This document shows positions 1 to 5,548 of a stretch of 6,734 nucleotides of DNA, piece after piece. The DNA lies in NCBI GenBank assembly GCA_003504855.1, contig DNZD01000302.1:1-6734 (forward strand), written 5' to 3'. Origin of the DNA: Cytophagales bacterium (GTDB taxonomy: Bacteria > Bacteroidota > Bacteroidia > Cytophagales > Cyclobacteriaceae). Made by a program: the position numbers and the translations under genes. Within the stretch, counting starts at the first letter, position 1. Each line of letters starts with the position of its first letter. The notes under the pieces are model-generated. The model did not search any database. It had not been told where the DNA came from and saw only the letters and a program-made list of their open reading frames with translations.

Positions 1-518
1 AAATAATTGGTCCAGGTGCCTGACTTTGATCCATTGTTGTATTCACCCTCGCTCTGCAACGTTCCGTCGTCGGCGAAGAAACGCCAATGGCCAACATTCC
101 GGCTGCCGGCACGCGGCCCTTCTGCAAATACTTTTCCATCGTGGTAATACTCCGTGAAGCGACCATGGTCATCGGCGTATTCAATTTCACCTCGAAGGGT
201 GCCATCTTCAAAATACGTATGCCAAATGCCCGTGCGTTTGTTGGCTATGTAACTTCCCGTTTCACGGAGTTCGCCGCTTTCGTAATAAATTTTCCATTCT
301 CCTTCCTTGTTCTTGCCATTCACCGTTCCTTCCATGTTCTTCACCCCATTCTCAAAGAAGTATTCCCAATGTCCGTAGTTGGAATTTTGACGGACGATAC
401 CCCTCATCTTTACATTTCCGGTCTCATAAAAGAACTCCCAAACACCAGACGTTTCGTTGTTGACAAATTGTCCCTTTGACTCAATTCCTCCATTCAGAAA
501 ATAGGACACATAACGGCC
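1..518 (-). repeat. Eight tandem ~24-residue YwqK/MORN-like protein repeats (coding)
   Basis: Repeat units in the encoded protein begin at Gly49, 73, 97, 121, 145, 167, 191 and 215. The spacings are 24, 24, 24, 24, 22, 24 and 24 residues. Motifs at the unit starts are GRYVSYF, GVWEFFY, GHWEYFF, GEWKIYY, GIWHTYF, GRFTEYY, GHWRFFA and GTWTNY. The DNA copies have diverged, so the repeat is clear at protein level but not as near-identical DNA. The eighth unit is cut by the window edge and more may follow. Confidence 0.85.
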
Positions 519-662
519 ATGCGCAATGTTCTGGATGGTGTCCTTAACCTGATAAATCTCTTTGATATTTTTCTTTTCCTTGTCATAGTACCGGGTAAAG
601 GTTTGTGCATGGCCCGGGCGGACCAGCATCAAGCCGGTAAGGACTACAAACAAGTATTTCAC
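1..662 (-). CDS. Secreted YwqK/MORN-like repeat protein, partial (C-terminus outside window)
   Basis: The reading frame stays open for 220 codons from a GTG at 662-660 to the left edge, so the C-terminus is missing. The GTG start is chosen because it gives a good signal peptide: MKYLF, a hydrophobic run to about residue 15, then GHA-QT, suggesting cleavage after Ala19. An in-frame Met12 would destroy it. No Shine-Dalgarno precedes it. From residue 49 the protein is a tandem repeat of about 24 residues, each beginning G-x-W/Y/F-x-x-Y/F, then a turn with (D/N/S)G and a short strand ending in G. This is the pattern of YwqK/MORN-type repeats, often annotated as 'toxin-antitoxin system YwqK family antitoxin', although the antitoxin role is not established for exported Bacteroidota members. 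It lies 34 nt behind the tryptophan 2,3-dioxygenase gene on the same strand. Its function is unknown; binding or a cell-surface role is only a guess. The family call is secure and the start fairly so. Confidence 0.85.
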   Translation of the reverse strand, partial: MKYLFVVLTGLMLVRPGHAQTFTRYYDKEKKNIKEIYQVKDTIQNIAHGRYVSYFLNGGIESKGQFVNNETSGVWEFFYETGNVKMRGIVRQNSNYGHWEYFFENGVKNMEGTVNGKNKEGEWKIYYESGELRETGSYIANKRTGIWHTYFEDGTLRGEIEYADDHGRFTEYYHDGKVFAEGPRAGSRNVGHWRFFADDGTLQSEGEYNNGSKSGTWTNY

Positions 663-680
663 AGGAGGACCTTTGAGGGC

Positions 681-688
681 CAAAGGTA
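681..688 (-). promoter_or_regulatory. Putative Bacteroidota -7 box (TACCTTTG) for the YwqK-repeat gene
   Basis: TACCTTTG on the minus strand matches TAnnTTTG exactly and ends 18 nt before the GTG start at 662. It sits in the 34-nt gap after the dioxygenase stop codon. No TTG is seen at the usual -33 distance, so this could be a weak internal promoter or chance. If real, the transcript would have a leader of roughly 12 nt. Confidence 0.4.
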
Positions 689-696
689 CAAAATTG

Positions 697-1650
697 TCAA
701 TGTCCTGTTTGCAGGGCACGCTCAACCCCGGCCTTTCCCCATTCAGATTTCTCCTGTTCACTCCACAGCTCAGGGAAAAATATAATCTTCTGAAAACGCG
801 GTGGCAGGTATTTCTGCCAGTTCGTTCCTCCGGTAGCCTTTATATCCTCCGGATCTCTATGCAGGTACCTGCCGGCAGAGCGCATGTGCGCCAATGGCCA
901 ATACACATTAGCCAGGGCATCAAATTCCCTGAGCCTGGCGATCACATCCGTATCTCCCGTAAAATGCTGTAGATAGAGTCGAAGCAGGTTTTTGCTTCGA
1001 TAGCGCTCCCCCATGTCCAGAAACTGGCTGATATACTTCTCTTCAAACTGTTGGAGTGTAAGCGTCTTTTTGCCAGAGGCCAGTTCCGTAGCGCCGCTAC
1101 GCCAATAGAGTTTCTCTACCTGTTCCTGAACGCTGGACCTGGACATGGATGATCTGTAATTGATATCCACCAGATTGATCAAGTCTGTGGAGGCAATCTC
1201 AATCATTCGGTATTGGGCTGATTGAAACCCACTGGCAGGTAATAGCGACATACGGAATTTGAGAAACTGCTCCCGCTCCATGCCTTCGGTCATGATGTCA
1301 AATGAGTCAGAAAGGTGTTTGAAATAGCGGTTGATGCGATCCAGCCTTGCCACCAGGAAAGATTTGTTCAGGGATTGATGTGAAACGATTTGCTCGATCT
1401 CCCACAGGATCAGGTTAAAATAGAGTTCTGTGATCTGATGATAAATAATAAACACCCGCTCATCCGGAAAACGCGTCTTTGGATTCTGCAAACTAAGCAG
1501 GGTATCGAGATGGATATAATCCCAGTAGGTAAGGTAGTCGGCGTGAAGGAGGCCATCGAGGTACGAAGACATATCCTGTCCCATAACAGCGTACTTCTGC
1601 TGCAACTTGGCCAAAAGGTCTTGCAGGTTGGGGTCGGAACTCGAATCCAT
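697..1650 (-). CDS. Tryptophan 2,3-dioxygenase
   Basis: This is a heme enzyme that cleaves the indole ring of L-tryptophan to N-formylkynurenine, the first step of the cytosolic kynurenine pathway. The frame could extend upstream to 1731, but that would overlap the divergent dehydrogenase gene. Met at 1650 (MDSSSDP, 317 aa) leaves a clean 34-nt gap and is preferred. By alignment from memory to Xanthomonas TDO, Phe67 and His71 (FIIYHQITEL) match its substrate-pocket Phe51/His55, Arg133 matches the carboxylate-binding Arg117, SGFQSAQYR at 140-148 is the family signature, His255 (LAHM) matches heme ligand His240, and Thr273 in ATGGT matches Thr254. FFPELW at 291-296 also fits. Phe129 occupies the place of Xanthomonas Tyr113, as in animal TDOs. 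All key residues are present, so it should be active. No other kynurenine-pathway gene except the divergent glutaryl-CoA dehydrogenase lies in the window. The family is often labelled kynA; I leave the symbol blank. Confidence 0.92.
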   Translation of the reverse strand: MDSSSDPNLQDLLAKLQQKYAVMGQDMSSYLDGLLHADYLTYWDYIHLDTLLSLQNPKTRFPDERVFIIYHQITELYFNLILWEIEQIVSHQSLNKSFLVARLDRINRYFKHLSDSFDIMTEGMEREQFLKFRMSLLPASGFQSAQYRMIEIASTDLINLVDINYRSSMSRSSVQEQVEKLYWRSGATELASGKKTLTLQQFEEKYISQFLDMGERYRSKNLLRLYLQHFTGDTDVIARLREFDALANVYWPLAHMRSAGRYLHRDPEDIKATGGTNWQKYLPPRFQKIIFFPELWSEQEKSEWGKAGVERALQTGH

Positions 1651-1656
1651 TTTCCG

Positions 1657-1664
1657 TATTTTTG
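1657..1664 (+). promoter_or_regulatory. Putative -7 box (TATTTTTG) for glutaryl-CoA dehydrogenase
   Basis: This is an exact TAnnTTTG match ending 20 nt before the ATG at 1685, inside the 34-nt divergent gap shared with the dioxygenase gene. No TTG or TTTG is found at the usual upstream spacing. The predicted leader is about 14 nt. The gap is so short that the two divergent promoters must overlap. Confidence 0.45.
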
Positions 1665-1667
1665 AAG

Positions 1668-1675
1668 CAAAATAA
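1668..1675 (-). promoter_or_regulatory. Weak candidate -7 box (TTATTTTG) for tryptophan 2,3-dioxygenase
   Basis: The minus strand carries TTATTTTG, one mismatch from TAnnTTTG, ending 17 nt before the ATG at 1650. It is offered mainly because the spacing matches the exact boxes elsewhere in the window. The surrounding DNA is AT-rich, so a chance match is quite possible. Confidence 0.25.
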
Positions 1676-1684
1676 AGAAATAGT

Positions 1685-2905
1685 ATGTCATCAGTCTCCA
1701 CCGCCGGTTCGTCGCCAAAAAAATCACTCAAACAGGATGTTTATGATCATCCGGACTTCTATCAAATTGATGGACTATTGACAGAGGAACACAAACTGAT
1801 TCGTGGTTCGATTCGTGATTTTGTTAAAAAAGAAATCTCCCCCTACATCGAAGATTGGGCCCAACGTGCTCACTTCCCTTACGAAATCGTAAAGAAATTC
1901 GGTGACATCGGCGCCTTTGGTCCCACCATCCCTGTAGAATATGGTGGCGGCGGACTCGACTATATCTCCTACGGTATCCTGATGCAGGAAATCGAACGTG
2001 GAGATTCGGGTATGCGCTCCACGGCTTCTGTGCAAGGCTCACTGGTCATGTATCCCATCTATAAATTTGGCAGCGAAGCACAACGCAAGAAGTACCTCCC
2101 CAAACTGGGTTCCGGTGAGTGGCTCGGTTGCTTTGGCCTCACCGAACCGGATCATGGATCAAATCCGGGTGGCATGGTCACGAATTTCAAAGACATGGGT
2201 GATCATTATCTCCTCAACGGAGCCAAGATGTGGATATCCAATGCTCCTAAAGCAGACGTAGCCGTTGTGTGGGCCAAAAATGAGCAGGGAAGAATTCACG
2301 GATTGATCGTTGAGCGCGGCATGCCCGGGTTCAGCACACCTGAAACACATGGCAAATGGTCGTTGCGTGCAAGCACCACCGGCGAACTCGTATTTGACAA
2401 CGTAAAGGTTCCCAAAGAAAACCTCCTGCCAGGCAAGAGTGGACTTGGCGCACCGCTCATGTGCCTTGATTCTGCCCGCTATGGTATTGCCTGGGGAGCA
2501 CTGGGCGCCGCCATGGATTGCTATGAGTCTGCACGACGTTACGCCGCCGAACGCATTCAGTTTGGCAAACCCATTGCATCCTTTCAGCTGGTTCAAAAGA
2601 AACTCGCAGAGATGCTGTCTGAGATTACCAAAGCCCAACTGCTGGTTTGGCGCCTCGGCACGCTCATGAATGAAGGCAAGGCGTCCACACCTCAGATTTC
2701 ATTGGCCAAACGGAACAATGTTCACATGGCGTTGCAGATAGCACGGGAAGCCAGACAAATTCATGGCGGCATGGGTATTACCGGTGAATATCCCATCATG
2801 CGTCACATGGCAAACCTTGAATCTGTAGTTACCTACGAAGGCACACACGATATTCACCTGCTGATTCTGGGACACCACATTACGGGTATTCAGGCCTTCA
2901 GCTGA
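1685..2905 (+). CDS. gcdH: Glutaryl-CoA dehydrogenase (acyl-CoA dehydrogenase family)
   Basis: This FAD enzyme oxidises and decarboxylates glutaryl-CoA to crotonyl-CoA, the late step of lysine and tryptophan breakdown, passing electrons to ETF. The 406-aa length is normal for the family plus a short polar N-terminal extension (about residues 1-20). The acyl-CoA dehydrogenase parts are all present: N-terminal helical domain, middle beta domain with CFGLTEPDHGS (149-159) and WISNAP (183-188), and C-terminal helical domain. It resembles human GCDH closely. Glu104, Arg111 and Ser112 (SGMRS) correspond to human Glu87, Arg94 and Ser95. Tyr384-Glu385 in TYEGTHDIH correspond to Tyr369 and catalytic base Glu370. 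Human Thr170 is replaced conservatively by Ser185. The tail GIQAF is also GCDH-like. This favours the decarboxylating type, which is an inference. ATG 1685 is the first start in frame and the gene diverges from tryptophan 2,3-dioxygenase, which fits a role in tryptophan catabolism. The stop codon abuts that of the opposing gene. Confidence 0.93.
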   Translation: MSSVSTAGSSPKKSLKQDVYDHPDFYQIDGLLTEEHKLIRGSIRDFVKKEISPYIEDWAQRAHFPYEIVKKFGDIGAFGPTIPVEYGGGGLDYISYGILMQEIERGDSGMRSTASVQGSLVMYPIYKFGSEAQRKKYLPKLGSGEWLGCFGLTEPDHGSNPGGMVTNFKDMGDHYLLNGAKMWISNAPKADVAVVWAKNEQGRIHGLIVERGMPGFSTPETHGKWSLRASTTGELVFDNVKVPKENLLPGKSGLGAPLMCLDSARYGIAWGALGAAMDCYESARRYAAERIQFGKPIASFQLVQKKLAEMLSEITKAQLLVWRLGTLMNEGKASTPQISLAKRNNVHMALQIAREARQIHGGMGITGEYPIMRHMANLESVVTYEGTHDIHLLILGHHITGIQAFS

Positions 2906-3979
2906 TCAATCAGCCACAAAAGCCTGGACTCCGATGCGCTGAACCGGATTGCGGGGGTCGTTGGAATAAATAGTAAGTGCCTTCTGCTGCGTACCCGTTC
3001 TGTTCTGGGGCTTAAACACCAGCCTGACGGCGGCTGAATCACCGCCTTTGATGACCATGGCTTCCATGGATGCCGTAACACAGGGACAATTTCCCTGAAG
3101 GGAACGAATTACCAAATCACGTTTGCCAGTATTTCTGAGCCAGATAACACGCTCCATCTGGGCACTCGAACGAAATCGCCCAAGGTCAACTTCAGGTTCA
3201 TGGATCTTGAGCACAGGTACCTGAAGTATTTCATCCGCACTCATGGGCGGAAAGTATTCCTCCAGGGAAGTAAATACCGAAATGGATTTGATCGATTCGG
3301 CCGGATCGTTGGTTATGAGGGTGATATTATCCGAAATGTATCCATACTGATTCTTTTCTTTGCCGTTATACGTAATGCGAACCACCCCCTTTTGCTGGGG
3401 TTCCAGTACTGCAGGTACTTCCACAACCATGTACGAAGGTTTCTCTACGGAAGAAATAGTCAACGGGGTGCTGCCGCCATTCATAATTGGAAATTCCCTG
3501 GCGACGGGCGGCTGATTGATGTAAACCTTCCCCATCGTAAAGGCTTTTGATTTCAGACGTAAGACGCCCATGGCGACGGGGAATGAAATACTGGCATTGT
3601 ACTTATCACTCACCACCTGTCCCTTGATCTGTAGTAATACCGGATTTGCATCCCAATCGGTAAGCACGGTAAGTGTCTTATTAAAGTACCCGGGCCGTCC
3701 TGCCGGGTTGTAACTCGCTTTAATCAATCCTGTTTTACCTGGCATTACCGGCTCTTTGGTCCAGCCAGCGATGGTACAACCACAGGACGCTTCGACTTTC
3801 ATAACACGGATGGGCCGTGAAGCGCTGTTGGTAAATTGAAATTCAAAATCCACAACCCCACGGTCTTCGTCAACTTCACCAAAGTCATGCATCTTCTCAC
3901 GAAAGATCAACGGCTCTGCCTGTTGGGCCATTAAAGAGCCGTAGAGCAGCATCAGACTGAATATCATTAGATTCCTCAT
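2906..3979 (-). CDS. Exported multi-domain DUF1573 (Ig-like) protein
   Basis: The frame extends upstream to 4063, but that would overlap trpS. Met at 3979 begins a typical signal peptide (MRNLMIFSLMLLYG, then SLMA-QQ, cleavage near residue 18), giving 357 aa and a 61-nt divergent gap. The N-terminal domain (about 22-122) is DUF1573: HDFGEV at 31-36, then SCGCT at 65-69, a PG turn, and GYFNKTLTV. A middle beta-rich segment (about 128-240) looks like a diverged copy. The C-terminal domain (about 260-357) repeats the plan with VDLGRF, NCPC at 297-300 and YSNDPRNP. The Cys pairs 66/68 and 298/300 occupy equivalent places in the first and last domains. DUF1573 proteins are common in the periplasm or on the surface of Bacteroidota and their function is largely unknown. 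I see no sorting domain, transmembrane anchor or lipobox Cys. It is probably a soluble secreted or periplasmic protein. Confidence 0.88.
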   Translation of the reverse strand: MRNLMIFSLMLLYGSLMAQQAEPLIFREKMHDFGEVDEDRGVVDFEFQFTNSASRPIRVMKVEASCGCTIAGWTKEPVMPGKTGLIKASYNPAGRPGYFNKTLTVLTDWDANPVLLQIKGQVVSDKYNASISFPVAMGVLRLKSKAFTMGKVYINQPPVAREFPIMNGGSTPLTISSVEKPSYMVVEVPAVLEPQQKGVVRITYNGKEKNQYGYISDNITLITNDPAESIKSISVFTSLEEYFPPMSADEILQVPVLKIHEPEVDLGRFRSSAQMERVIWLRNTGKRDLVIRSLQGNCPCVTASMEAMVIKGGDSAAVRLVFKPQNRTGTQQKALTIYSNDPRNPVQRIGVQAFVAD

Positions 3980-3994
3980 AGAACAAATTCCTAT

Positions 3995-4002
3995 CAAAAA
4001 TA
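3995..4002 (-). promoter_or_regulatory. Putative -7 box (TATTTTTG) for the DUF1573 gene
   Basis: This is an exact TAnnTTTG on the minus strand ending 15 nt before the ATG at 3979. It supports choosing that start, since the longer frame from 4063 would begin upstream of the box. No -33 TTG is visible at normal spacing; the perfect palindrome at 4012-4021 lies where an upstream element or operator would be. Confidence 0.45.
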
Positions 4003-4011
4003 AGGGTATTT

Positions 4012-4021
4012 GGGTTAACCC
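4012..4021. other. Perfect palindrome GGGTTAACCC in divergent intergenic region
   Basis: This 10-bp perfect palindrome sits between the DUF1573 gene (minus) and trpS (plus), about 10 nt upstream of the minus-strand -7 box and 19 nt upstream of the trpS ATG. Its position suits an operator for a dimeric regulator acting on one or both genes, but no known regulator site is recognised and chance remains likely. Confidence 0.3.
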
Positions 4022-4040
4022 TCTTTTCTTTGCACCAACT

Positions 4041-5012
4041 ATGGCAAGAATTCTAACTGGCATTCAAAGCAGCGGCCTGCCCCACCTGGGTAATATCCTG
4101 GGCGCTATACAGCCTGGCATAAGGCTGTCCCAACAGGCAGGCAATGAAGCTTATTTCTTTATCGCAGACCTGCACTCGCTCACAACCATCAAAGATGCCG
4201 AACTACGCAGGCGCAATACCCTCGCCGTAGCGGCCGCCTGGATTGCTTTTGGTTTTGACACCCAACGCAATCTCTTGTACCGCCAAAGCAGAATACCGGA
4301 AGTGTGTGAACTAACCTGGTACCTCAGTTGCTTCACGCCTTTTCCCATGTTGTCGAATGCACACTCATTCAAGGATAAGTCCGATCGGTTATCCGATGTA
4401 AATGCCGGATTGTTCATTTACCCGGTGTTGATGACCGGTGACATCATCTTATACGATGCCAACATCGTTCCGGTCGGAAAAGACCAACGACAGCACCTGG
4501 AGATTTGCAGGGACATTGCCACCTCTTTCAACGCTCAGTACGGTGAAACTTTTGTGATCCCGGAGGCCCAAATCGAAGAACAGGTGATGACCATACCCGG
4601 TACGGATGGTCAGAAGATGAGCAAATCATATGGCAACATCATCGATATCTTTCTTTCTGAAAAAGAATTAAAGAAGCAAGTCATGTCTATCGTAACAGAT
4701 AGTACCCCGTTAGAGGCGCCGAAGGATCCAACCAAGGACAATGTATTTGCGATTTATAAGTTGGTAGCCACTCCGGAACAAACTGAAGCCCTACGTCAGC
4801 GCTACCTCGCCGGCAATTTCGGATATGGCCATGCCAAACAGGAATTACTCAGTGTATTGATCGAACGATACAAAGGAGTACGCGAACGATTCCAATATCT
4901 GATGGCACATCCTGAGGAATTGGAGCAGATCCTGGAGGACGGCGAAAGTCGTGCACGCCTCGTAGCCCGCGATGTGTTGTCGCGCGTACGTGGTAAATTG
5001 GGATTCAGGTAG
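4041..5012 (+). CDS. trpS: Tryptophanyl-tRNA synthetase
   Basis: This class Ic aminoacyl-tRNA synthetase charges tRNA-Trp with tryptophan using ATP in the cytosol and is normally essential. Its 323 aa is the usual bacterial length. The N-terminal Rossmann fold begins at once with RILTGIQSSG and carries the HIGH-type motif PHLGN at 14-18. MTGDIILYD (131-139) holds Asp134, equivalent to the indole-binding Asp132 of the Bacillus enzyme. PVGKDQRQHLE at 144-154 and the KMSKS loop at 192-196 are intact. A helical C-terminal tRNA-binding domain follows to residue 323. ATG 4041 gives the canonical N-terminus. The leader to the divergent DUF1573 gene is only 61 nt, too short for a T-box or trp leader peptide. 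A poor -7-like TTTCTTTG at 4025-4032 is very close to the ATG, so the promoter is unclear. It is the second tryptophan-using enzyme in this window. It is convergent with the downstream hypothetical gene. Confidence 0.97.
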   Translation: MARILTGIQSSGLPHLGNILGAIQPGIRLSQQAGNEAYFFIADLHSLTTIKDAELRRRNTLAVAAAWIAFGFDTQRNLLYRQSRIPEVCELTWYLSCFTPFPMLSNAHSFKDKSDRLSDVNAGLFIYPVLMTGDIILYDANIVPVGKDQRQHLEICRDIATSFNAQYGETFVIPEAQIEEQVMTIPGTDGQKMSKSYGNIIDIFLSEKELKKQVMSIVTDSTPLEAPKDPTKDNVFAIYKLVATPEQTEALRQRYLAGNFGYGHAKQELLSVLIERYKGVRERFQYLMAHPEELEQILEDGESRARLVARDVLSRVRGKLGFR

Positions 5013-5047
5013 TTCTGAATTGCCTGGCCAGAATTGTTCGGCCTTGA

Positions 5048-5455
5048 TTATTTGGCGGTCCAAACAGTTTCCTGCTTGTCAGGACCAATGTTCAAAATGA
5101 TGCGAACCGGTCCCGGCACCAGCACCAACTTGGTATCCTTTCCAGGATAGTCATCCATTTCAACGAAGACACCTTCGCCTGCAGCGACTTCAAATTTACC
5201 CGCAGCCGGACTGCTGTAGCTCTTGGCGATGTAAGCAATCGGAACAAGTACATCACTGTCAGGACAGTATTCATCGTGTACTTCCTGTAAAGCGGCCTCT
5301 AACTCTTCACCAAAACTCTCCTGAAAGGAGTCTTCCAGGTCATGAAGTTTCTCTTCCAGGTCGTCGTATTTAGGGTCGTTATAATCCAGGGCTGCCAATT
5401 GTTGACGTTGCTTAACAATTTCCTGCAGCGCCTTATCTAGTGCTTTTACGTCCAT
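5048..5455 (-). CDS. Conserved hypothetical acidic protein, 135 aa
   Basis: I do not recognise a named family. The protein is cytosolic by appearance: no signal peptide and no membrane segment. Residues about 1-62 are highly charged and helical-looking, with heptad-like hydrophobics (ALDKALQEIV, then LEEKLHDLEDSF and ELEAALQEV), suggesting a helical hairpin or coiled coil rich in Asp/Glu. Residues about 68-135 look beta-rich (VLVPIAYIAKSY, GVFVEM, KLVLVPGPVRIILNIG), with a Gly/Pro-rich turn near 82-106. There is a single Cys at 64 (EYCPDSD). The coding bias, ATG start and clean convergence with trpS (35-nt gap) support a real gene. It diverges from HPPD across 93 nt. A weak -7-like box lies 15 nt upstream. 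Context gives no firm function, and the shared intergenic region with HPPD is the only hint of co-regulation. Confidence 0.75.
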   Translation of the reverse strand: MDVKALDKALQEIVKQRQQLAALDYNDPKYDDLEEKLHDLEDSFQESFGEELEAALQEVHDEYCPDSDVLVPIAYIAKSYSSPAAGKFEVAAGEGVFVEMDDYPGKDTKLVLVPGPVRIILNIGPDKQETVWTAK

Positions 5456-5470
5456 TTTTCAAACTTTTTC

Positions 5471-5478
5471 CAAGATTA
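5471..5478 (-). promoter_or_regulatory. Weak candidate -7 box (TAATCTTG) for the 135-aa hypothetical gene
   Basis: The minus strand TAATCTTG has one mismatch to TAnnTTTG and ends 15 nt before the ATG at 5455, the same spacing as for the DUF1573 gene. No clear -33 element was found. Confidence 0.28.
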
Positions 5479-5519
5479 GAGAAATGCCTGCAGATATTAA
5501 AACAAACGTGCCGAATACT

Positions 5520-5527
5520 TAATTTTG
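5520..5527 (+). promoter_or_regulatory. Putative -7 box (TAATTTTG) for HPPD
   Basis: This is an exact TAnnTTTG ending 21 nt before the ATG at 5549. Its last three bases form the TTG at 5525-5527 that would be the start of a longer reading frame. Promoter use of these bases argues for translation starting at 5549. No -33 TTG lies at the expected distance. The predicted leader is about 15 nt. Confidence 0.45.
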
Positions 5528-5548
5528 ACAGCCCAAACAAGTAATCCT

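Noticed and set aside
87..479. A 130-codon plus-strand open frame beginning with ATG.
   Set aside because: It is the antisense shadow of the YwqK-repeat gene, whose minus-strand frame shows a signal peptide and clear repeats; the plus-strand product has no recognisable feature.
861..878. Overlapping palindromes GCAGGTACCTGC and CTGCCGGCAG.
   Set aside because: They lie in the conserved heme-side coding region of tryptophan dioxygenase (codons for SAGRYLH) and are most simply explained by codon choice.
82..901. A 13-bp direct repeat, CGCCAATGGCCAA, at 82-94 and 889-901.
   Set aside because: The copies encode different residues in different frames (GHWR and WPLA) of two unrelated genes; a chance match.
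663..972. AGGAGG on the plus strand at 663-668 followed at 6-7 nt by a TTG-started frame.
   Set aside because: It looks like a ribosome-binding site, but the frame lies antisense to the conserved C-terminal part of tryptophan dioxygenase, and real genes here do not use Shine-Dalgarno sequences.
3980..4040. T-box or tryptophan attenuator upstream of trpS.
   Set aside because: The gap is only 61 nt, with no room for stem I, a leader peptide rich in Trp codons or a terminator/antiterminator pair.
5010..5036. Possible terminator between trpS and the convergent 135-aa gene (TTCTG and CAGAA around an 11-nt loop).
   Set aside because: The stem is only 5 bp plus weak wobble pairs, the loop is long and no T-run follows on either strand.
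5525..5548. Longer N-terminus for HPPD from the TTG at 5525.
   Set aside because: The TTG overlaps an exact -7 box, the eight added residues are not conserved-looking, and ATG 5549 gives a normal HPPD start.
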